Positions 1-5,343 of a DNA stretch of 7,996 nt are shown one piece after another. The position numbers and the translations under genes were made by a program. This DNA comes from Nitrospirota bacterium. GTDB taxonomy: Bacteria; Nitrospirota; Nitrospiria; Nitrospirales; UBA8639. The notes under the pieces are model-generated. The model made no database searches and was not told the DNA's origin. It worked only from the letters and a program-made list of their open reading frames with translations. Each line of letters starts with the position of its first letter. The stretch's first letter is position 1. The stretch spans positions 1-7,996 of the forward strand of contig QIDY01000113.1 of the NCBI GenBank assembly GCA_003228495.1, in the 5' to 3' direction.

Positions 1-953
1 TGGAGAAATATTCCGCCATCGATTGGGGGAAGAGCAGAAGGGACATGAACCTCTTGTTCGGGTACCTTGGATGTCGCCACCGTCTCTTGGCCTGCTAACA
101 GATGACCTAAACTTGCCGCCGTGGCCTGACCGATTAATGTTTTCCCACAACCGGGAGGGCCATACAACAAAAAACCTTTCGGTTGCTGAAATTGATATTG
201 TTGAAAGACGGGTTCATGAAGAAGCGGATATTCAATGGAACGACGAATGGCGTCAATGGCTTCTTTCTGCCCACCAATTTGTTCCCATGTAATACTCGGC
301 AGCTCAGCCAACAGATGGTGCTTTGCTTCAGAAGATTCGACTCGTTCAAGCGCTAACCGGTGCGTAGGATCAAGGCGAACTTCGTCCCCTACTTTTAACG
401 TCATCGCAGCAAGCTCATCGGCTCGTTGAATGAGAAGGCCTTGGCGACCTGCATCTTGATCAATGCGCAGCCGTCCATCTGATAAAACTTCTCGAATTTT
501 GACAACCGGCCCACTTCCATCATACCCCAGAGAACGAATAACCACATATGCTTCATTCACAAGAATTTGATGCCCCACTTTTGGAACCTCTCCTTCGAGC
601 CGAGGATCCAGGTTAGCGAAATACTCCGCCCCCCCCACCATAATCCTGGCAACCCCTGTCTCAGGAAGCTCAACTAACGTCCCAATTCGATTGGCCGGAG
701 CTGTTAACTTTTCAATCACCGCCTGCATTTTGGTTCGTTCGGCTTCATGCTGTTGTGTGGATGTCGTCAATTCAATCACACGATGTCGCAGTTGATACAA
801 CAACGCAATCCGCTCATCCCCTTCAGGCAAAGAGGCCAAGCATTGATCAATCAATTCAAGTGACGATAGCTCCGAAAGTCCTTGGATTTGTCCCGAAGCT
901 GTTTTCCGTTTATCAAAAGCAGACGGAGGGACTGGAGAGAGATGATCGCTCAT
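1..953 (-). CDS. arc: ARC/Mpa-like proteasome-associated AAA+ ATPase, N-terminal part (runs off the left edge)
   Basis: An open frame of 317 codons starts at ATG 953-951 and has no stop before base 1, so roughly half of a family protein of about 600 residues is visible. An in-frame TAG lies two codons upstream of the ATG, so the start cannot be further upstream. Residues about 43-85 are charged and coiled-coil-like. Residues about 88-205 resemble the tandem OB interdomain of ARC/Mpa, including VNEAYVVI. The AAA module begins at ITWEQIGGQKEAI (221-233), and Walker A GPPGCGKT is at 265-272; the Cys in it is typical of ARC/Mpa. Walker B, the pore loop and the C-terminal proteasome-docking residues lie outside the window. 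Between Walker A and the left edge the chain looks about 14 residues longer than Mpa. In Actinobacteria the family unfolds substrates for the 20S proteasome; that role here is inferred. A weak GGA is the only ribosome-site candidate. Family assignment is firm; partnership with a proteasome is not shown. Confidence 0.85.
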   Translation of the reverse strand, partial: MSDHLSPVPPSAFDKRKTASGQIQGLSELSSLELIDQCLASLPEGDERIALLYQLRHRVIELTTSTQQHEAERTKMQAVIEKLTAPANRIGTLVELPETGVARIMVGGAEYFANLDPRLEGEVPKVGHQILVNEAYVVIRSLGYDGSGPVVKIREVLSDGRLRIDQDAGRQGLLIQRADELAAMTLKVGDEVRLDPTHRLALERVESSEAKHHLLAELPSITWEQIGGQKEAIDAIRRSIEYPLLHEPVFQQYQFQQPKGFLLYGPPGCGKTLIGQATAASLGHLLAGQETVATSKVPEQEVHVPSALPPIDGGIFL

Positions 954-1060
954 AATCTATTCCATTCTGTGCAAATGTGTACAAAGAAAATATTCAAGCA
1001 CGTTCAATCGGCTCTCTCTGGGAAAGAGGGCGCATTCTATATTCTTTCACAACCCAATAC

Positions 1061-1124
1061 GCCTTCACCCTCACCCCAACCCTTCGTCCTTCTTCGGAAC
1101 AAAGCCCTCAAGGGCGAGGGAGTT
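1061..1124. repeat. Palindromic dispersed-type intergenic repeat
   Basis: In the gap between the RRM gene and arc, CCCTCACCC (1068-1076) pairs with GGGCGAGGG (1112-1120) with a single A/C mismatch. Inside it is a second small palindrome, gccct-ca-agggc (1104-1115). The wording CCCTCACCCCAACCC...AAGGGCGAGGG resembles a class of short palindromic repeats scattered between genes in many Gram-negative genomes. Only one copy is present here, so its dispersed nature is inferred. It would lie in the arc leader if arc is transcribed from upstream of it. The rest of the 954-1186 gap shows nothing else convincing. Confidence 0.45.
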
Positions 1125-1152
1125 TGAAGTCTCCGAGGTTGAACGTAAAGAT

Positions 1153-1182
1153 ACTATACAATGTTTAGGTCTGGTTACCCAA
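1153..1182 (-). promoter_or_regulatory. Weak candidate sigma70 promoter for arc
   Basis: On the minus strand, TTGGGT (1182-1177), an 18-base spacer and TATAGT (1158-1153) lie just beyond the RRM-gene terminator, so this is where arc would need its own promoter. The -10 matches consensus at five of six bases, but the -35 at only three. It would give a leader of about 190 bases that contains the palindromic repeat. Treat it as a candidate only. Confidence 0.22.
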
Positions 1183-1186
1183 GGTC

Positions 1187-1220
1187 AAAAAAAACGGGGA
1201 ATCTGTTTCCAGATTCCCCG
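1187..1220 (-). terminator. Intrinsic terminator of the RRM gene
   Basis: The minus strand reads a perfect 10-bp stem, CGGGGAATCT / AGATTCCCCG, around a six-base loop, followed directly by eight Ts (1194-1187). It lies 31 bases past the TAA of the RRM gene. This is a textbook Rho-independent terminator and separates the RRM transcript from arc. Confidence 0.93.
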
Positions 1221-1251
1221 CTCAAAAGCACGGCATGTCGTAATTAGTGAA

Positions 1252-1566
1252 TTACCAGCGATCTCCGCCTCCACGACCACCACTTCCACCTCCCCCACCA
1301 AAACCTCCCGTGCGTGGAGCTTGTGGCTTGGCCTCATTGACCGTCAGGGAACGTCCCCCTAACTCGGTCCCATTCAGAGCCTCAATCGCCGTCTTTGCTT
1401 CATCATCCGACCCCATTTCCACGAAACCAAACCCTCGTGATTGCCCCGTGTACTTGTCGGTAATAATCTTAGCTGATTGAACGCTTCCATGCTGTCCAAA
1501 CAGGTCAGCTAATTCCTGCTCAGCCGTGGAATAGGGCAAACCGCCCACATAAATCTTTGAACCCAT
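1252..1566 (-). CDS. Small RRM-domain RNA-binding protein with glycine-rich tail
   Basis: This 104-residue protein is a single RNA-recognition motif. RNP2 is KIYVGGLP at residues 4-11 and RNP1 is RGFGFVEM at 44-51, with the aromatic residues that stack on RNA in both. The fold ends near residue 82 and is followed by a short Gly/Arg tail (about 87-104) ending GGGDRW. Length and layout match the bacterial Rbp family of cold-inducible single-RRM proteins best known in cyanobacteria, thought to bind single-stranded RNA in the cytoplasm. The ATG at 1566-1564 has a strong ribosome site. The gene is followed by an intrinsic terminator and preceded by a structured 252-base gap after clpX, so it may be a separate or conditionally expressed unit. 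Cold induction is inferred from the family and cannot be read from this sequence. Confidence 0.93.
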   Translation of the reverse strand: MGSKIYVGGLPYSTAEQELADLFGQHGSVQSAKIITDKYTGQSRGFGFVEMGSDDEAKTAIEALNGTELGGRSLTVNEAKPQAPRTGGFGGGGGSGGRGGGDRW

Positions 1567-1572
1567 CGGGGT

Positions 1573-1580
1573 CCCTCCTT
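1573..1580 (-). promoter_or_regulatory. Strong ribosome binding site of the RRM gene
   Basis: The minus strand reads AAGGAGGG six bases before the ATG at 1566, a near-perfect Shine-Dalgarno and the strongest in the window. It supports high translation of the RRM protein and fixes its start. Confidence 0.85.
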
Positions 1581-1698
1581 CTAAATGCGATATTGTTTTG
1601 CACGAGTTGCAGAGATGAGAAGGGAAGGAACGGCCCGAGAACGCGGAACAGGAGGCGACTTAGGACTAACTTCCAATCAGATTCCTTACGGTTGCATA

Positions 1699-1735
1699 GG
1701 CAAAACAACATCAGTGAAGGGCCGCTTCACCTGAT
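1699..1735 (-). terminator. Hairpin with T-rich tail after clpX (possible weak terminator or attenuator)
   Basis: On the minus strand ATCA-G-GTGAA pairs with TTCAC-TGAT: nine base pairs with one bulged G, around loop GCGGCCC (1725-1719). The tail that follows is GTTGTTTTG, T-rich but interrupted. It lies about 85 bases past the clpX stop and could terminate or attenuate transcription from clpX into the RRM gene. The imperfect tail makes efficient termination doubtful. Confidence 0.4.
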
Positions 1736-1738
1736 CCA

Positions 1739-1768
1739 TTCATCACGCGGCCCGGACTTCGTGATGAA
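1739..1768 (-). other. Nine-base-pair hairpin, loop complementary to the neighbouring hairpin
   Basis: TTCATCACG (1768-1760) pairs perfectly with CGTGATGAA (1747-1739) around a 12-base loop that contains GGGCCG. That loop is complementary to the loop GCGGCCC of the hairpin at 1710-1735. There is no T-run after it, so it is not itself an intrinsic terminator. It may be part of a structured RNA leader or an inverted-pair intergenic repeat. Confidence 0.5.
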
Positions 1769-1782
1769 CAACTTTCCTCCAT

Positions 1783-1811
1783 AGCATAAGCCAGAATAGC
1801 AAATAATGCAA
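1783..1811 (-). promoter_or_regulatory. Weak candidate promoter for the RRM gene
   Basis: Just past the clpX stop, the minus strand has TTGCAT (1811-1806), a 17-base spacer and TATGCT (1788-1783). The spacing is ideal but the hexamers match consensus at only three and four of six bases. If real, the RRM transcript would have a leader of about 210 bases that includes both hairpins. Confidence 0.22.
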
Positions 1812-1818
1812 CAGGCTC

Positions 1819-3117
1819 TTAGGCCCCTTTTCTCTGATAAAGCAGTTCAGGCACCCCGGATCCCTGAATGACTTCTTCCGTAATCACAACCTGCTTGACG
1901 TGCTTCAAGGCAGGAACATCATACATCAGATCAAGCATCACATCTTCTATCGTCGCCCGAAGCCCACGTGCCCCTGTTTTCATAGAGGATGCTCGTGTAG
2001 CAATAGCTTGAATGGCCGAGGGCGTGAACTCTAACTCCACGCCATCTAAATGAAATAATGCTTGATATTGCTTGAGCAAGGCATTTTTGGGTTCTTGCAG
2101 CACACGCACTAAATCTTCAACTCGCAAGTCACTCAAAGAGGCTAAGATGGGAAACCGACCGACAAATTCCGGAATTAACCCATATTTCAATAAATCTTCC
2201 GGACGAAGCTGCCGCATCAATTGTTCAGAATTCGGTGATTTTTCATGAGACGAACTCGCGCCAAATCCAACACGTTTCTGATTGGTCCGTTGTGCAATAA
2301 TATCTTCCACACCGACAAACGCCCCACCACAAATAAAGAGGATATTGCTGGTATCAACTCGAAGAAATTCCTGCTCAGGATGTTTTCGACCTCCTTTAGG
2401 AGGCACATTGCACAAGGTGCCTTCGACCAATTTCAATAAGGCCTGCTGAACGCCCTCGCCGGAAACATCCCGGGTAATCGAAGCACTTTCCGATTTCCGA
2501 CTAATTTTATCGATTTCATCAATATAAATAATCCCCACTTGCGCTTGCGCGATATTAAAATCGCACGATTGCAATAATTTCAGAATGACATTTTCAACAT
2601 CTTCGCCGACATACCCGGCCTCGGTCACCGTCGTGGCATCCGCAATGGCAAAGGGAACCTGCAATACTTTCGCCAAGGTCTTCGCTAAGAGCGTTTTTCC
2701 GGTTCCCGTTGGACCAATCAACATCACATTGCCTTTTTCAAGCTCCACATCCGGCACATCTTTTCCGCTAAATACCCGTTTATAATGATTGTGGACTGAA
2801 ACCGAAAGAATCTTCTTGGCACGATCTTGACCGATCACATATTGGTCAAGGATTTCTTTGAGTTCAGGTGGAGTCGGCAAGGGGTCAGAGGGCAGATCCA
2901 AGGGCGGCTGTCCTTCAACGGCATGCCCCGATAAAAACTTAGAACATTGCTGGACACAATCCGCACAAATCAACACAGAACCCGGGGCTTGGCATTCCCG
3001 GCATACCTGCTTCGTCGGAGCTTGAATTAAATTCGTGGCTCCGCCTTTGGCTTTTCCGCAAAAAGAGCAGACGGCATCGGCACGGTTACGGCCTTGTTTT
3101 GAATCCCAAAAAGCCAC
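1819..3117 (-). CDS. clpX: ClpX-type AAA+ unfoldase with expanded zinc-binding domain
   Basis: ATP-dependent unfoldase that normally feeds substrates to ClpP in the cytoplasm. In the 432-residue product, the zinc domain spans about residues 17-58. Walker A GPTGTGKT is at 135-142, pore loop GYVG at 168-171, Walker B IIYIDEID at 196-203, the RKH pore-2 motif at 244-246, the arginine-finger region EFVGRFP near 318-324 and sensor-2 GARGLR at 382-387. The ClpP-docking IGF loop reads VGF (283-285), a conservative variant, so ClpP binding remains plausible. The zinc domain is unusual: a 12-residue insertion brings an extra CxxC, giving seven cysteines where canonical ClpX has four ligands. I chose GTG 3117 because AAAGGA sits seven bases before it. 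The frame could also open at TTG 3147, immediately after an in-frame TGA, adding ten residues with a poorer ribosome site. No clpP is visible next door, so this may be a second ClpX paralogue. Confidence 0.93.
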   Translation of the reverse strand: MAFWDSKQGRNRADAVCSFCGKAKGGATNLIQAPTKQVCRECQAPGSVLICADCVQQCSKFLSGHAVEGQPPLDLPSDPLPTPPELKEILDQYVIGQDRAKKILSVSVHNHYKRVFSGKDVPDVELEKGNVMLIGPTGTGKTLLAKTLAKVLQVPFAIADATTVTEAGYVGEDVENVILKLLQSCDFNIAQAQVGIIYIDEIDKISRKSESASITRDVSGEGVQQALLKLVEGTLCNVPPKGGRKHPEQEFLRVDTSNILFICGGAFVGVEDIIAQRTNQKRVGFGASSSHEKSPNSEQLMRQLRPEDLLKYGLIPEFVGRFPILASLSDLRVEDLVRVLQEPKNALLKQYQALFHLDGVELEFTPSAIQAIATRASSMKTGARGLRATIEDVMLDLMYDVPALKHVKQVVITEEVIQGSGVPELLYQRKGA

Positions 3118-3124
3118 AGCACCA

Positions 3125-3130
3125 TCCTTT
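3125..3130 (-). promoter_or_regulatory. Ribosome binding site that selects the clpX GTG start
   Basis: AAAGGA on the minus strand lies seven bases before GTG 3117. The alternative TTG at 3147 has only AGGG about five bases upstream. The better site and the commoner start codon favour the shorter protein. Confidence 0.6.
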
Positions 3131-3185
3131 CGATGAATGAAACACAATCACACCCTATAAGGAAGATAAATGAGACGTGAGGCGA

Positions 3186-3215
3186 ATCTTAATCACTTGG
3201 CACGACCAATTTCAA
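3186..3215 (-). promoter_or_regulatory. Candidate sigma70 promoter for clpX
   Basis: On the minus strand TTGAAA (3215-3210) is followed after 18 bases by TAAGAT (3191-3186). The -35 matches consensus at five of six positions and the -10 at four of six. It sits in the 110-base gap between the propeller lipoprotein and clpX and would give a leader of about 60 bases. It suggests that clpX can be transcribed apart from the envelope-protease genes upstream. Confidence 0.4.
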
Positions 3216-3227
3216 ATCATTCTTTTC

Positions 3228-4262
3228 TTAAGAAACAGACTCATCAACCGTAAGCGGAATGGGTTTCCACGACATTCCACTATCGATACTTTGAAAGAGT
3301 CCTTTCCCATTCGTCCCGACATAGAGTACATGAAAATCGATGGAGCTGATCGCAAGGGCTCGAATATTGATATTCGTCAATCCCATATTGCGAGTCTCCC
3401 ATGTTACCCCACTATCCTCACTTCTGGATACGCCTTCTCGATGCCCGACATACATCACACCCGGCTGGTGAGGATCAAGCAACAACTCACTGAGCATGTG
3501 GTCAGGCAATGATTCCCCAATACGCCCCCAAGTCTCTCCTGCATTCCCAGACCAATAGAGGCCGCTCAGTGTCGCAATATAGACTCTATCGGGCTTAAAC
3601 GGATCAACCTTTATCCGGGTCACACCCAGGGCCCTGGATGATTTCAAGACATTCGCCCCCACCAAACCCGTATTCACTTTTCGCCAGGTCTGTGTTCCAT
3701 CCACAGACTTATACACACCCCCGCTCGTTCCGGCATAAAGGGTTTGAGGTTGCTGGGGATCAAACGCCAACGAAATCACCATAAGTACTTCTTTCATGCC
3801 CTCCATGCGTTTGACCCAGGTCTCCCCACCATCATTGGATTCAAAGACTCCTAACGAGGTTGCCGCAAACACATGACTGCTAGATCCTGGGGCAAACACT
3901 AATTGATGCACGACAGAAGAGATGGTTACCTCATGGAGACCGGTTCGCCGTGACACCCACCGTTGTCCCCCATCATAGCTTTTATACACGGCATCACCCT
4001 TTGTGCCCGCTAAAATGTTTGCGGGAAATAAGGGATCAATCGCCAATGTGATGACGCGCGAATGGGTCATGCCAGCCGACATATTTTCCCAGCTCTTGCC
4101 TCCATCGCGCGTCTTATAGATATAGTCATTCGTTGCCATATACAAAATATCGGTCTTTGTCGGATGAAGGGCGATTTCGACAATCGTTTCACTCGGCCCA
4201 CAGCCAACCAAGGTCCAGCACCCGATGACGCCTAGGCAAAAAATCTTCGACCAAGCCATCAT
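3228..4262 (-). CDS. Lipoprotein with seven Asp-box (BNR/Ycf48-like) repeats, predicted beta-propeller
   Basis: This 344-residue protein begins with a signal peptide ending in a lipobox, LVG-C21. The residue after the Cys is Gly, not Asp, which favours the outer membrane over inner-membrane retention. Seven Asp-box motifs (S/T-x-D-x-G-x-T-W type) lie at residues 51-58, 95-102, 142-149, 186-193, 238-245, 281-288 and 325-332. They are 43-52 residues apart, as expected for one per blade of a seven-bladed propeller. The fifth, SGNAGETW, has Asn for Asp. Asp-box propellers include Ycf48, sortilin and sialidases, but no sialidase catalytic residues could be recognised, so a binding or assembly scaffold is more likely than an enzyme. 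Start ATG 4262 is followed at once by a second ATG; the ribosome site is weak (AGG). The gene lies 74 bases after the M48 lipoprotein, with no terminator between, so co-transcription is likely. Its partner is unknown. Confidence 0.88.
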   Translation of the reverse strand: MMAWSKIFCLGVIGCWTLVGCGPSETIVEIALHPTKTDILYMATNDYIYKTRDGGKSWENMSAGMTHSRVITLAIDPLFPANILAGTKGDAVYKSYDGGQRWVSRRTGLHEVTISSVVHQLVFAPGSSSHVFAATSLGVFESNDGGETWVKRMEGMKEVLMVISLAFDPQQPQTLYAGTSGGVYKSVDGTQTWRKVNTGLVGANVLKSSRALGVTRIKVDPFKPDRVYIATLSGLYWSGNAGETWGRIGESLPDHMLSELLLDPHQPGVMYVGHREGVSRSEDSGVTWETRNMGLTNINIRALAISSIDFHVLYVGTNGKGLFQSIDSGMSWKPIPLTVDESVS

Positions 4263-4336
4263 AAGAAAAACCTAGAAGACAGGATAATCATTCAAGATAT
4301 TGTTGAACATAGAAGCAGGTGAAATTCAAATCAGGA

Positions 4337-5254
4337 CTAACGAAAACGAGTTCTTTTTTTTGGTGGGGGGGAAGAGGAAGGAGGAGGAGATGGCGTAATG
4401 AGAGGCAACATTTTTACAGAAGTTTTCGGTGTACGTTGGTATAAAGCCATAGCTTCAGGCATCCATCCTTTAAGATCTGCGATCCGTGTTTCATTGGCTG
4501 GATGGGTGGATAAAAATTCCGGTGGAGCTCCCTGGGAAGCAGCGGCCATCCGCTCCCAAATACGCACAGCTTCTCGAGGATCGTATCCGGCATCGGCGGA
4601 CAACAAGACGCCGATATAATCCGCTTCAGATTCATGTTTCCGACTGAACGGAAGCAAAACTCCGGCCTGCACACCCAATCCCAAAGCCTGCATACCTAAT
4701 TGGCTTAATGCTGGATTGTCACCCTGCGTGGCTAACAAAATGGCCGCAGCCGACATGCCTATCTGAGCCATTAACCCCTGGCTCATACGCTCTCCCCCAT
4801 GTTGGGCCAAAGCATGAACCACTTCGTGCCCCATAATGGCCGCCAAGCCGGCTTCGGTTTTGGCCATAGGAAAAATTCCGGTATACACGGCAATTTTCCC
4901 ACCGGGTAACGCCCACGCATTTTGGGTGTTGTCATCTTTGATGACAGTCACTTCCCAATTGAAAGACTTTGCCGCCTCGGCATATTTGGAACGTTTGGCC
5001 GCTGCAATAATACGAGCAGCGACACGTTTCACCGGATTGATTTCTCGTGGATCTTTTGACAAAACTACCTTGGGATCTTGCAACGTTTCTGCATACTGCG
5101 CAGCCCCCATTTGGTTCATATAGTCCGTTGGCATCAATAAAAATTGTGACCTATCGGTATACGGATTTGTTTGGCAGCCCACCAGCATTACACCGAACAG
5201 GACAATCCACGGAAGCGGACCACAAAATCGTATCAACGCAATTGGATGGGCCAC
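4337..5254 (-). CDS. M48 family zinc metallopeptidase, lipoprotein (LoiP/BepA/Oma1-like)
   Basis: A 305-residue peptidase as annotated. The zinc site is HEVVH at residues 143-147, with the third ligand in ESEAD (Glu208). The family motif THPANETRI follows near 250, and a hydrophobic region lies between about 162 and 204. The lipobox LVG-C27 predicts an outer-membrane or periplasm-facing lipoprotein, like the E. coli quality-control proteases LoiP and BepA, which clear misfolded envelope proteins. No TPR repeats are present, so it is closer to LoiP than to BepA. The frame is open up to GTG 5341 (ATG at 5326). I chose GTG 5254 because AGAGGG precedes it by seven bases and it gives an ordinary 26-residue lipoprotein signal; the extra N-terminal residues look unstructured and use AGA/AGG codons heavily. 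The last 17 residues are a Pro/Ser then Lys/Arg tail encoded by C7 and A8 runs. It follows the M16 pair in the same operon. Confidence 0.92.
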   Translation of the reverse strand: MAHPIALIRFCGPLPWIVLFGVMLVGCQTNPYTDRSQFLLMPTDYMNQMGAAQYAETLQDPKVVLSKDPREINPVKRVAARIIAAAKRSKYAEAAKSFNWEVTVIKDDNTQNAWALPGGKIAVYTGIFPMAKTEAGLAAIMGHEVVHALAQHGGERMSQGLMAQIGMSAAAILLATQGDNPALSQLGMQALGLGVQAGVLLPFSRKHESEADYIGVLLSADAGYDPREAVRIWERMAAASQGAPPEFLSTHPANETRIADLKGWMPEAMALYQRTPKTSVKMLPLITPSPPPSSSPPPKKRTRFR

Positions 5255-5261
5255 CCTATTT

Positions 5262-5267
5262 CCCTCT
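5262..5267 (-). promoter_or_regulatory. Ribosome binding site supporting the internal GTG start of the M48 gene
   Basis: AGAGGG on the minus strand lies seven bases before GTG 5254. No comparable site precedes ATG 5326, and GTG 5341 has AAAGG running directly into it, too close to serve. Confidence 0.45.
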
Positions 5268-5343
5268 GACCTTTTCCCCTGCGCAAAGGTTCTACTCTGA
5301 CGTGTTTCAACGGTTTGTCCATGCATAAATTCTCTAAACACCT

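Noticed and set aside
1247..1480. Plus-strand open frame with a Pro-rich start (PPPRPPLPPPPPKPP)
   Set aside because: The proline run is the antisense reading of the glycine-rich tail of the RRM protein.
1557..1784. Plus-strand frame and very short minus-strand frames in the clpX-RRM gap
   Set aside because: No domain and no start with a well-spaced ribosome site. The one GGAGGA before a short frame is too close to its TTG.
1567..1818. Possible tRNA or known riboswitch in the gap
   Set aside because: The hairpins do not form a cloverleaf, there is no T-loop GGTTCGA-type signature, and no riboswitch core was recognised.
3224..3235. Palindrome TTTCTTAAGAAA at the end of the propeller gene as a terminator
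   Set aside because: The stem is short, AT-only apart from two pairs, has no loop, and overlaps the stop codon; it is not a credible terminator.
3177..3512. 111-codon open frame on the plus strand overlapping the 3' end of the propeller lipoprotein gene
   Set aside because: It is antisense to a clear coding sequence with repeated Asp-box motifs, has no recognisable domain, and shows no ribosome site that would favour it.
4398..5328. Several plus-strand open frames of 73-95 codons across the M48 gene
   Set aside because: They are antisense shadows of a conserved metallopeptidase with intact HEVVH and third-ligand motifs; their translations have no family features.
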